Source: Solirubrobacterales bacterium | GTDB taxonomy: Bacteria > Actinomycetota > Thermoleophilia > Solirubrobacterales > Solirubrobacteraceae | Assembly (NCBI GenBank): GCA_019240015.1 | Contig: JAFAZB010000327.1 | Span: 1-33,017 of the forward strand | Direction of reading: 5' to 3' | DNA length: 33,017 bases | In this document: piece by piece, positions 1-8,428 of the stretch | Layout: every line of letters begins with the position of its first letter | How positions within the stretch are numbered: position 1 is the stretch's first letter | The notes under the pieces: model-generated | The model's database searches: none | The model's input: the letters and a program-made list of their open reading frames with translations, nothing else | What the model was told of the DNA's origin: nothing | Made by a program: the position numbers and the translations under genes

Positions 1-801
1 CGCGAGCACGAGTCCGAGGCCGCGCTGCGCTCCTACGCGCAGCGAGACCGCGTCCACACGGCCGAAGACCCAAGGCAGGTCGAAGACTTGGCGCTCGAGC
101 AAGCACACGCCGACCGGCAAGGCGGCAAACGAACACTCGTGCTCGCCCAAGCCACCAACGAGCACCTCGACGAGCTCAACGCCCGCGCCCAAGCGATCCG
201 CCACCAAGCAGGAGAACTCGGACGCCACAGCGCCGACCTCCCCGGCCGCCCCTACAAACTCCACGCCGGCGACGAGATCCAAATCCGCCGCACCACCCCT
301 CACCCCGAACTAGGCGCCCTTCGTAACGGCACCACCGCCCACATCACCAACGTCGCCCGCGACGGCCAACGGATCAACCTCCGGCTCCCAGACGACCGCG
401 ACGTACACCTCGACCGGGCACAGATCGACCAGGGCGACATCCGCCTGGCCTACGTCCAGCACCCCTTCCCCGCCCAAGGGCAGACCACCGACACCGCCCA
501 CCTGATCATCTCCGACCACGCGACCCACCAGGGCTCCTACGTCGCCCTCACCCGAGCCCGCGAACAAACCCACATCTACGGCGCGATCGACGAGCTCGAG
601 CTCGCCGACGGACAAGACCGTCTCTCGGCGCTCGCCGAACAAATGAGCCGCTCAGAACGAGAAACACCCTCGATCGACACGCCACTCGCCCACGAAGCCG
701 CGATCGAAGCCGAACAACAACTCGAACTCGACCAGCCGCAGCACGAGCCGAGCGACGCCCGCGAAGTTGGAGCAGAGCCAAGCCTAGGCTGGGAGCCATG
801 A
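1..801 (+). CDS. MobF-family conjugative relaxase / TraA-like helicase, C-terminal part (5' end outside window)
   Basis: Frame 1 is open from base 1 to the stop at 799-801. Contains RecD/UvrD-like C-terminal helicase motifs: 'GDEIQIRR...LRNGTTAHITNV' and 'YVQHPFPAQGQTTDTAHLIISDHATHQGSYVALTRAREQTHIYG'. Confidence 0.85.
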   Translation, partial: REHESEAALRSYAQRDRVHTAEDPRQVEDLALEQAHADRQGGKRTLVLAQATNEHLDELNARAQAIRHQAGELGRHSADLPGRPYKLHAGDEIQIRRTTPHPELGALRNGTTAHITNVARDGQRINLRLPDDRDVHLDRAQIDQGDIRLAYVQHPFPAQGQTTDTAHLIISDHATHQGSYVALTRAREQTHIYGAIDELELADGQDRLSALAEQMSRSERETPSIDTPLAHEAAIEAEQQLELDQPQHEPSDAREVGAEPSLGWEP

Positions 802-891
802 CCGTCGTGGTAGCCGACCTGAGCCAGGCCGGGTTTCACGGAGGCTTTGAATCGAGGACGATCTGTCCTCGGGACAGGAGACCCTCCGCGG

Positions 892-1194
892 ATGTCAAGA
901 CCCCGGAAGTACCCAGATGAGCTGATCCAGCGTGGTGTGCGGCTGGCCTTGGAGTCCGGCCGGCCGATCTCGCACGTGGCGCGGGATCTCGGGATGCATC
1001 CCGAGACGTTGCGCAAGCGTGTGCGCCAGGCCGAGGCCGATAGTGGCTTGCGGCCTGATCTGCCGACCAGCGAGGAGCGCGAGGAGATCAAGCAGTTGCG
1101 CAAGGAGAACTTCGAGCTCCGCCGCGCGAACGAGATCCTGAAGGCCGCGTCGGTGTTTTTTGCGACCGAGCTCGACGCAGACCGTCCGAGGTGA
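892..1194 (+). CDS. IS3-family transposase OrfA (HTH + leucine-zipper-like)
   Basis: 'MSRPRKYPDELIQRGVRLALESGRPISHVARDLGMHPETLRKRVRQAEAD...EEIKQLRKENFELRRANEILKAASVFFATELD'. ATG at 892 is the likely start; the ORF track begins at 847. Confidence 0.9.
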   Translation: MSRPRKYPDELIQRGVRLALESGRPISHVARDLGMHPETLRKRVRQAEADSGLRPDLPTSEEREEIKQLRKENFELRRANEILKAASVFFATELDADRPR

Positions 1195-2075
1195 GCGTGT
1201 TCGTCGATGAGCATCGTGATCGCTTCGGCGTCGAGCCGATCTGCCGGACTCTGGGCGTGTCGGCGTCCGCCTACTATCACCGCCGCTGCGGCGCCCGCTC
1301 GCAGCGTCAGCTCGAGGACGAGCGAGTGCTCGCGGTGATCCGCAGCACGCACAAGAAGAACTACGAGGCCTATGGGTACCGCCGGACTTGGAAGGCACTG
1401 CTGCGGGCGGGTGAGCGGGTCCCGCGCTGCCAGGTGCAGCGGCTGATGCGCTCCCACGGCATCCAGGGGGCCAAGCGTCGCGGCAAGTCGTGGCGCACGA
1501 CCAAGCCCGACCCGAACGCCCACCGGCGACCCGACTTGGTGCAACGGAACTTCACCGCTGATGAGCCCAACCGCCTCTGGGTCGGCGACCTGTCGTATCT
1601 GCGCTGTTGGGAGGGCGTCGTCTACTTCGCGTTCATCATCGACGTGTTCAGCCGCCGCGTGGTCGGCTGGCAGCTCGCTTCGCACATGCGTACCGACCTG
1701 GTCCTCGACGCGCTCAGAATGGCGCTCGGCACCCGCGAGCACGGCGCCGACTTCCGGCTGGTCGCACACTCAGATATGGGCAGTCAATACACGTCGGGCG
1801 ACTACACCCAAGTGCTCGACGACCACCGGGTGCTCGCCTCCGTCGGATCGGTCGGCGACGCCTACGACAACGCGCTGGCCGAGAGCTTCGTCGACAGCTT
1901 CAAGACCGAGCTGATCTCCGACCGCGTCTGGCAAACCAGATCCCAACTCGAGCTCGCCGTCGTCGAATACATCGCCTGGTTTAACCACGACCGCCTGCAC
2001 GAAGCCCTCGGCGACATCCCGCCGATCGAGTTCGAGACCCTCGCCGCTCTACGGGTTCAGAGCATGGCTCGATGA
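1191..2075 (+). CDS. IS3-family transposase OrfB (rve/DDE integrase core)
   Basis: 'NRLWVGDLSYLRCWEGVVYFAFIIDVFSRRVVGWQ...HSDMGSQYTS...SVGDAYDNALAESFVDSFKTELI...YIAWFNHDRLHEALG'. GTG start overlaps the orfA stop (GTGA), -1 frame relative to orfA. Confidence 0.93.
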   Translation: MSVFVDEHRDRFGVEPICRTLGVSASAYYHRRCGARSQRQLEDERVLAVIRSTHKKNYEAYGYRRTWKALLRAGERVPRCQVQRLMRSHGIQGAKRRGKSWRTTKPDPNAHRRPDLVQRNFTADEPNRLWVGDLSYLRCWEGVVYFAFIIDVFSRRVVGWQLASHMRTDLVLDALRMALGTREHGADFRLVAHSDMGSQYTSGDYTQVLDDHRVLASVGSVGDAYDNALAESFVDSFKTELISDRVWQTRSQLELAVVEYIAWFNHDRLHEALGDIPPIEFETLAALRVQSMAR

Positions 2076-2473
2076 AAAGATCACAACCCACCAAACCCAG
2101 TCTCCGTCAAACCCGGTCCGGCTCAGAGAACCCTGGCCTTGAGCGTTGGAGGAGGTTGAGTGCGCTCGCGCTGGCGCCCGAATGCAGCATTCTGCAATGC
2201 GGACACGCGATTTCGTGCAGTGAGACGAGATGTACGCGCGGCCTCGGTGCCCTCGTCCCGGAGGGCGGACGGGCACGCAGAATCAGGAGACCTCCCGCCT
2301 AGTCGTCGCATTCGAGTAGGACGGAGCGCGACTGAACGTCGCCATAGACCAGCCGCGCTCCTGCGAGCGCACACCAGATCGGGATCCTGGCGCTGAAGCA
2401 GTTGGCGCTAACCTGTCGGCTCGCTCACCGGATACGGACTATCGTATACCCGTCGCGAGGCTGAAATTAGGGT

Positions 2474-3079
2474 GTGATGCCGACCAGACGGCCGTGGCTG
2501 CGATTTGCGCGGGTGAGCGGACTCGCCGCGGGGGTGGCGATGTTCTGGTGCGTTCTTGTGCTGCTCGCACACGCCGCTGGTGGCTGGCTGGCGTGTGGGT
2601 TTGATACGTCCGACTGTGCGACCACCACCGCCAAGACATTCGTCTACCAAGGGCAGCTGCGCTACCCCAACGCTTCGTTTGACGTCACAGGCCCGGGCGC
2701 CTACCGGGTCGGCGGGTTTCGCACGGACAGCCAAGGTCGCTACTGCATCGTCTGGACCCCCGACGGCGCTGGCTTCACTCTCCGGGGGAACCCAAACTAC
2801 GTGATCGGGACCACCGGCACGGGTCAACGGCTTCACGGCCACCCACCCGCAGGCTGCCAATACGGCAACGGAGGCGTGCTCTGGGACCGTTCCAAGGACC
2901 TGACCAGCAGCCCTCAATACCTGTCGGTGGTCATCCTCGACCTAGCGACGATGGGCCTGCTCGCAGTCGGGATCGTCCGCGGAAGGCGCTATCCCGGTGG
3001 AGAGATACGAGCCATCGGGCTGGCGCTGACCGCTGCAAGCACCGCACTTCCACTGATCTTGTGGTGGAGCCAGCTCTAG
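2474..3079 (+). CDS. hypothetical protein with N- and C-terminal transmembrane segments
   Basis: Open frame with a hydrophobic N-terminus (VSGLAAGVAMFWCVLVLLAHAAGG) and C-terminal hydrophobic segments (LSVVILDLATMGLLAVGIVRG; IGLALTAASTALPLILWW). No family recognised. Confidence 0.6.
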   Translation: MMPTRRPWLRFARVSGLAAGVAMFWCVLVLLAHAAGGWLACGFDTSDCATTTAKTFVYQGQLRYPNASFDVTGPGAYRVGGFRTDSQGRYCIVWTPDGAGFTLRGNPNYVIGTTGTGQRLHGHPPAGCQYGNGGVLWDRSKDLTSSPQYLSVVILDLATMGLLAVGIVRGRRYPGGEIRAIGLALTAASTALPLILWWSQL

Positions 3080-3097
3080 CGACCTCCTGAGCCGTCG

Positions 3098-3122
3098 CGG
3101 CTGGCATCTTGGCTACCAGCCG
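3098..3122. terminator. candidate bidirectional terminator hairpin between convergent genes
   Basis: CGGCTGG-catcttggcta-CCAGCCG, perfect 7-bp arms in the 94-bp gap between the stops at 3079 (+) and 3174 (-). No U-tract. Confidence 0.4.
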
Positions 3123-3173
3123 TGGGGCGATCGGGCACCAGTTGCTTTCTTGGGGCGGCCACGAGCTCAGCGG

Positions 3174-5990
3174 TCAGAACGCCGACCTGGCTCGCCGTCG
3201 ACGTGGTGCCGGCAGTGTTTGACGTTGTAGAGCAACGGGTTTGATCTTCTTCCCCCTTAGCACCAGCCACACGATGGGTTCGCCGTGCGGTCCGCGGGAA
3301 ACGCGTATCACCGCATGTCCGCGCAACTGTCTGGAAATCAGAAACGTCGCGGTGATGAGCTTCCGGCCATTGACCGCTCGAACGAGCAGCTGGGTGTGAC
3401 GGGGGATGACCCCACTGATGATGGCTAGCGCGCCAGGGTGGAGCGGGGCCCCAAGCAATTGGGCCAGGCCAGGTGCGGTTGCTGCCTTGCGTCGTGTGCT
3501 AGGCAAGGTAATGGTAAAAGACCCGCGCGAGCTCAGGCGACGCGTGCGAACAGCGTTTTGCATCGGTGTCGGGTCGCACGCAGCAGCAACAACCCCTGCC
3601 CCAAACCAGCTTGAGCACGCCAACGGCGCCGGGCCGGACGCCCTTCGGCGCAGTTGTGGACAGTCGGCACCTGAACAGGAAAGATTACCGCCGGTCTGAC
3701 TCCATGGAGCATAGTAATGCCCTGCATGGTCTGCGCCGCAATCGCCGGCGGCCGCAGGGGGAGGCGCAGCCGGCCCGCATGGAGACCCCGACGGCGTGCC
3801 GGGCTCAGGGGTCTCCCCCCAGGCGCCAGGCCAGTCAGTCCAGTTCTCTGGGCCGCTGGTCCAAAGATTTCCTTCACCGGCAGTCGCCGGGAGGGGGATC
3901 AGCGCACTCGCCTGCTGATTGTTTCCCCATAGGGCGCCGCCATCGTTCGGATTGTCGTTCAGTGCCGCGCTATCTGGCTGCGCGTAGTTCGCGTGCGACC
4001 CTGCGGCGGGGAACACGTCCACGTTGAGCCCGCTCGCGAGCGGCTGGCTACTGGTGGAGCATGTCCCCGGGGTGGAGATACCTAGCCCGCAGTCGAGCCC
4101 GGCAGGCAGGTAGCTGTCCCATGACCCATGGTCTGAGAGCTCAACATACGCGATCGCGTTACCCGTGGTAGCCGGGGCAACGGTGATCCCTTCCCAATCG
4201 CCAGCATGATTGCCCACATCGCCCAGCGCCTGGTTGTACCTGTAGTAGATCCAATAATCGATGTACGTGTAACCACCGGGGGATGGCCCCACCAAATGAT
4301 AATAGATAGCCGATGCTGGCCCAGTATCGCAGTCATGTAGGGGATAATTGTCGACGTCTGTCTGATGGCATGCTGGATTGGGTGATACATAGGAGTCCGG
4401 GTCTGACGCACCATCGTGGTTGATACTGATGTAGCTATCAGTCGTAGGGTGCTGCTGCAGGCTGGAGTCCCCCATCAGGGCCACGCAACCCGTGGTCGGT
4501 GAGCAAAGCTCGTTCCAGTTCCTCCCCGTCGCCGGGTCGCGCTCGTTCAGAAAATCTTCAACGTTGAGCGGCCGCCATTTTTCTGAGCTATCAAAGTTAA
4601 GGTATGGCCTGAATTGCGCGGCCAAGGCGGCAGCGTTGACGCCTGTGTCGGTAGCGGTTATGTCAATGTAGCCGCTGTATTGGTCGTTTGGCGTCAGTAT
4701 GAACGTATACGTACCAGTCTGTTGTAACGTGACGTTCCCTGTCGAGCTCGAACTGCATGCGCCCCCTGTCCAGGCGGGCGAGCCGTCGGGATTGCGAAGA
4801 TCCAGGTTCTTACACCCATCGTCCCAATTGGGTTCAGTGATCGTGATGGGGTCCCCCGCGGTCGCCCAGAACGAAACGCGTGCTAGCTGCCATGGCGTGG
4901 TCTGCACCCTGACATTGCCGCCGGAGGGGGTTGGGACAACGGAGTAGTCTGCCGTCGCGGGCACGTCGAAGACCGTCATGGCGATGGTGCCAGCGTTCTG
5001 ATCTGCAGGATCGAGCCTAAGCGTGTAGGTGCCGGTCTGGCTCAACGCGATGCGCCCGGTCGATTTGGAGCTACACGCGCCGCCGCTCCAAGCCGACGTG
5101 CCGTCTGGATTGACCAGCGTCATGTTCTTGCAGCCATCCTGCCAGTTGTCTGCGTCTGCTGCGACGATCTCGCCGGTAAAGCCGGAAAAGTTCACCTGTG
5201 CCACTTGCCACGGGCTAGTTGAGATTGATGCCGCGCTCCCTGACGAGCTTGGACTCACCGTGTACAGACTGGCTGCCGGGACGTCGAACACCGTCATGGC
5301 GATCGTCCCCGAGTTCTGGTCTGTCGGATCGAGCTCGAACGTATACGTGCCGGTCTGGCTCAACGAGATGCGGCCGGAGGATTTGGAGCTACACGCGCCG
5401 CCGCTCCAAGCCGACGTGCCGTCTGGATTGACCAGCGTCATATTCTTGCAGCCATCTCGCCACGCGTCCGCGTCGACGGCCACGACCTCTCCCGAAGAGC
5501 CGGAGAAGCTCACGTCTGCGACCTGCCAGGGGGACGTCGAGACCGTTGCCGTGTCGCCAGACGCGCTCGGCACTACCGAGTAGCTGCCGGTGGTGGTCGC
5601 GTCGAAGAACGTGAGGTCAATCGATCCCGTATTCTGGTCGGTGGGGACGAGCTGAAAGGTGTACGTTCCGCTCTGCTGGAGCGCGATGCGTCCGGTTGAC
5701 CGCGCGCTGCAGCCACCGCCGCTCCAGGCGGTGGATCCATCTGGATTGAGCAACGCCATGTTTTGACAACCGTCATGCCAGTTGTCGGCGTCGACAGCCA
5801 CGACCTGCCCCGCGTTCCCGGAGAAAGTGATATCGGCGACTTCGTTCGGGCTGTCCTGTGCCACATGGACCGTTGCCCCTGAGGCCGCGGGAGACACTGA
5901 GTAGGACAAAGTGTCAGCGGAGGCGGAAGACGGCGACAATGTAATCGCCACTGCTAGCACTGCGCTGATCACACACGCTATCCGTCGCAT
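3174..5990 (-). CDS. large secreted repeat protein with a Vps62-like C-terminal domain
   Basis: Signal peptide from the internal ATG at 5990 (MRRIACVISAVLAVAITLSPSSASA), four tandem ~107-aa repeats, then 'FRPYLNFDSSEKWRPLNVEDFL...YTYIDYWIYYRYNQALGDVGNHAGDWEGITV', which resembles Vps62/DUF946-type proteins. Confidence 0.75.
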   Translation of the reverse strand: MRRIACVISAVLAVAITLSPSSASADTLSYSVSPAASGATVHVAQDSPNEVADITFSGNAGQVVAVDADNWHDGCQNMALLNPDGSTAWSGGGCSARSTGRIALQQSGTYTFQLVPTDQNTGSIDLTFFDATTTGSYSVVPSASGDTATVSTSPWQVADVSFSGSSGEVVAVDADAWRDGCKNMTLVNPDGTSAWSGGACSSKSSGRISLSQTGTYTFELDPTDQNSGTIAMTVFDVPAASLYTVSPSSSGSAASISTSPWQVAQVNFSGFTGEIVAADADNWQDGCKNMTLVNPDGTSAWSGGACSSKSTGRIALSQTGTYTLRLDPADQNAGTIAMTVFDVPATADYSVVPTPSGGNVRVQTTPWQLARVSFWATAGDPITITEPNWDDGCKNLDLRNPDGSPAWTGGACSSSSTGNVTLQQTGTYTFILTPNDQYSGYIDITATDTGVNAAALAAQFRPYLNFDSSEKWRPLNVEDFLNERDPATGRNWNELCSPTTGCVALMGDSSLQQHPTTDSYISINHDGASDPDSYVSPNPACHQTDVDNYPLHDCDTGPASAIYYHLVGPSPGGYTYIDYWIYYRYNQALGDVGNHAGDWEGITVAPATTGNAIAYVELSDHGSWDSYLPAGLDCGLGISTPGTCSTSSQPLASGLNVDVFPAAGSHANYAQPDSAALNDNPNDGGALWGNNQQASALIPLPATAGEGNLWTSGPENWTDWPGAWGETPEPGTPSGSPCGPAAPPPAAAGDCGADHAGHYYAPWSQTGGNLSCSGADCPQLRRRASGPAPLACSSWFGAGVVAAACDPTPMQNAVRTRRLSSRGSFTITLPSTRRKAATAPGLAQLLGAPLHPGALAIISGVIPRHTQLLVRAVNGRKLITATFLISRQLRGHAVIRVSRGPHGEPIVWLVLRGKKIKPVALQRQTLPAPRRRRARSAF
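4640..5903 (-). repeat. four in-frame tandem protein repeats, unit ~107 aa / ~321 bp
   Basis: Repeated 'Y(S/T)V.PS.SG....STSPWQVA.V.FSG..GE.VA.DAD.W.DGCKNMTLVNPDGTSAWSGGACSSKS.GRI.L.QTGTYTF.L.P.DQN.GTI..T.FD'. Unit 1 spans about 5583-5903. Confidence 0.85.
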
Positions 5991-6518
5991 GCGCGCCTCC
6001 CAACGTTTCAAATACCTGGCCCGCAGGCAGGTCCGACGTACAGGAGCATGCCCAGCATCGGTCCTGTCGTCAAGGGCGTTAGTACATAGGTCCATGCGTC
6101 TACGTAACACCACCAGCCTCGGGCTAGTCCGCGCCGCTTGTGGTCCTCAGCCGGGCCACGCCCACTTTGATTTGCGAACCCGCTTGGCTGCGGTCCCGCC
6201 AGCTAGCAGATGCTCTCGGGGCGAGGCATTCGCTGCGCCGCTACGGGCGAGGTCTGCCGGCGGCCGTGCCCTGGGTCGGCTTTGCTTCCGAGGGCTCTCT
6301 CAGGCCACGCTGGGCACGTGCTTCTGGGTCAACGGAGCAATGCGAAACGAGCGAGCTCCCGCCCTCGGATGGGTCGGACGCAGGCCGGGGGTGAAATGAG
6401 GGGCTGGCGCGTTCGTCTCGACAAGCTGTAAAGGGACCGGCCGTCGCGTTCGATTAACGACTACGCGGCGGTTAGCGCTACAGCAAATGACCCGGCTCGC
6501 AGCGCCGCGAACGTCTCG

Positions 6519-7718
6519 ATGTATGTAACAGAACCAACGGTGGCCCTGAACTGCCCGGCACGCGCCCGTTCGAGCGGACGCGGACGGGTCCTATTCCCGA
6601 CGGTGATGGTTGCTCTCGTATTGCTGCTCGCGATCGGCTTGCACCTGAGCGGCTTCCGCGGCGGCCTCACCGTGTTCGTCGGCTTCGGGAGCCATTTCGC
6701 CGCCGCGACGCATCCGCCACCCGGAGCGCTCGTCGATACGTCGAACGGGTACGACGGCCAGTTCTTCTACCTCCAGGCTCACGATCCGTTGCTGCTACAC
6801 AGCTCGACGGTGAGCGCGTTGCGCGCCGCCGGCGAGGGGTTCCGAGTCCAGCGCGTCGCCTATCCGGCGCTTGCGTTTCTGCTGGCCGGCGGTCGGTTCA
6901 GCGCAATCCCGTTCGCGCTGCTGGCGGTCAACCTCATAGTGGTGCTCGCCCTCACTGCCGGGTTTGCGATCTATGCCCGTCGCCGCGGCTGGTCGACCTG
7001 GTGGGCGGTCGCGATCGCGCTGATGCCCGGCATGCTGCTACCCGTCTTGCGCGATCTGAGTGATCCGCTGGCCGCGGCCAGCATGCTGGCCGCGGTGCTG
7101 ATGTGGCGCAGTGGGCAAAGATGGCCTGCCGCCTTGGCGCTGAGCGTCGCGGTGCTCGCGCGGGAGGTAATGATGGTCGTGGTCCTTGCACTGGCAGCCG
7201 AGGCCGCCGTCCGAGCCTGGAGGCAGCGCGCGATCCCCGGCGCTTGGCGTAGCGCGGCGTCGCGGGCGTGGCCGGTGGTGGTCGTGCCGACGGTGATATT
7301 TGCCGGGTGGCAGGCCTACATCACGACCCGTTACGGCGGCCCGGTTGGCGGTGCGCCCCTGAGCCCTCCCCTGGTCGGCATCGTCGATGAGGTGCGACGA
7401 TCGATGCACAACAGTTGGCCGCCGTACGCGGTGTGGGACCTCGTCTACGTGCTGCTGATCCTCGCCGCGGCGGCCGCGGCACTCGCCTCGCTCAGCCGCC
7501 AGGTGACCATCACCAGCGCCGCAGCCTCCGCGCTAGCTTTGGGGGCGCTGATCCCGATGATGGGCGACGCCTGGAGCGACACCCGCCTGAGCGCGCCGCT
7601 GTTCGCCGTCCTGCTCGTCGACGGCCTGCAACGGCGACACCGCAGCTCCGTGCTGATCAGCACAATCGCTGCGGCAACGACGATCCTGATCCCGTTCTCC
7701 ATCCCCGGCGCCTTCTAG
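6519..7718 (+). CDS. polytopic membrane protein, GT-C glycosyltransferase-like
   Basis: Multiple hydrophobic segments and an N-terminal loop 'NGYDGQFFYLQAHDP', typical of GT-C/DUF2029-like membrane proteins. Confidence 0.6.
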   Translation: MYVTEPTVALNCPARARSSGRGRVLFPTVMVALVLLLAIGLHLSGFRGGLTVFVGFGSHFAAATHPPPGALVDTSNGYDGQFFYLQAHDPLLLHSSTVSALRAAGEGFRVQRVAYPALAFLLAGGRFSAIPFALLAVNLIVVLALTAGFAIYARRRGWSTWWAVAIALMPGMLLPVLRDLSDPLAAASMLAAVLMWRSGQRWPAALALSVAVLAREVMMVVVLALAAEAAVRAWRQRAIPGAWRSAASRAWPVVVVPTVIFAGWQAYITTRYGGPVGGAPLSPPLVGIVDEVRRSMHNSWPPYAVWDLVYVLLILAAAAAALASLSRQVTITSAAASALALGALIPMMGDAWSDTRLSAPLFAVLLVDGLQRRHRSSVLISTIAAATTILIPFSIPGAF

Positions 7719-7780
7719 GATCGCCGGTCCCGCTCCAGGCCTCACCTCAGAGCTCCTCGATCCGGCTCGTTGGATTGCTC

Positions 7781-7812
7781 GCTCCGCTACTGATCGCATG
7801 TAGTAGCGGAGC
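7781..7812. terminator. stem-loop downstream of the GT-C-like gene
   Basis: GCTCCGCTACT-gatcgcatgt-AGTAGCGGAGC: perfect 11-bp stem, 10-nt loop, 62 bp after the stop at 7718. No U-tract. Confidence 0.5.
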
Positions 7813-8084
7813 CGCGACGTCCCCAGACTGCAGGGCAGCACCACTGCTTCTAGGTCAGGCCCGGCGCCGAGAGCTAACTGCGCTCCGACACGGCCTGCGG
7901 CGCATCCGACGACGATCCTTGGTCGAACGAAGCAGTGGACCTCGCAGGCTGCACAGGCGGCGTAGTGCGCACTCAAGGGCGGATCCTTGGAGACCCGCGC
8001 TGGGGTTCAAGCGACCGCCCCGAGGCGAAACCGGGCACAGCTCGAGCGATAAGTTCAGCCAGCAGTCGAGGCCGTGTGGCGCCG

Positions 8085-8345
8085 GGATGCGGCTGAGCCG
8101 GGCTGACAGCCGGCCTGCGGCGTCGTGCTGTGGCACGTGGTGCACGTAGATCATGTCGTCGCGATATCGGCGTGAACCATGTATGCCTTCACGTCCGAGG
8201 ACGGCCAGGGTGCCGAACGTAAGGCGCAGATCGTGAAAACGAAGGTGCGCGATGCCAGCTGCCCTAAGCGCCTTGTAATAGCGGGCCGGCGGTTCGGGGG
8301 TGGCGGTCACGGCACTCGACGTCTCGTTTTCCCGGTCGAAGTGGT
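8085..8345 (-). pseudogene. degenerate tyrosine recombinase/integrase C-terminal fragment
   Basis: 'ARYYKALRAAGIAHLRFHDLRLTFGTLAV' then 'DVKAYMVHADIATT' in a shifted frame, then 'MIYVHHVPQHDAAGRLS' back in the first frame. Matches the HxLRxTFGT...GHADIATTxxYxH core of tyrosine recombinases. Confidence 0.8.
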
Positions 8346-8368
8346 CAGCGCGGCGTGTCGGCGGCTTT

Positions 8369-8383
8369 CAGGCGATTCGCCTG
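8369..8383. repeat. 15-bp odd-centred palindrome CAGGCGA-T-TCGCCTG
   Basis: Read directly; perfect 7-bp arms just downstream of the intact integrase stop. Confidence 0.6.
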
Positions 8384-8386
8384 GCA

Positions 8387-8415
8387 GGTGAAGGATCGGA
8401 ATCGAACCCACGACC
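8387..8415 (-). other. tRNA T-arm-like segment abutting the integrase 3' end (candidate att relic)
   Basis: Minus strand reads GGTCGTGGGTTCGATTCCGATCCTTCACC. GTGGG-TTCGATT matches a T-stem/T-loop, but the 3' arm (CCGAT) does not pair with GTGGG. Confidence 0.3.
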
Positions 8416-8428
8416 GTCTGGACCAGAA

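Larger units (their letters stand above)
820..2125 (+). mobile_element. IS3-family insertion sequence, complete, 1306 bp
   Basis: Terminal imperfect inverted repeats: left TGAGCCAGGCCGGGTTTCACGGAGGCT (820-846) versus reverse complement of right end TGAGCCGGACCGGGTTTGACGGAGACT (2125-2099), 23/27 matches, 5'-TG...CA-3' ends. Encloses orfA and orfB. Confidence 0.85.

Noticed and set aside
576-1769. 397-aa minus-strand ORF spanning relaxase end and IS
   Set aside because: Crosses the IS boundary and is antisense to OrfA/OrfB.
4699-5583. Plus-strand ORFs opposite the tandem-repeat protein with repetitive translations
   Set aside because: Their repetitiveness only mirrors the repeats of the minus-strand gene.
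3900-5903. Possible CRISPR array from periodic similarity
   Set aside because: Periodicity is ~321 bp, in-frame and coding; no short direct repeats with unique spacers or cas genes seen.
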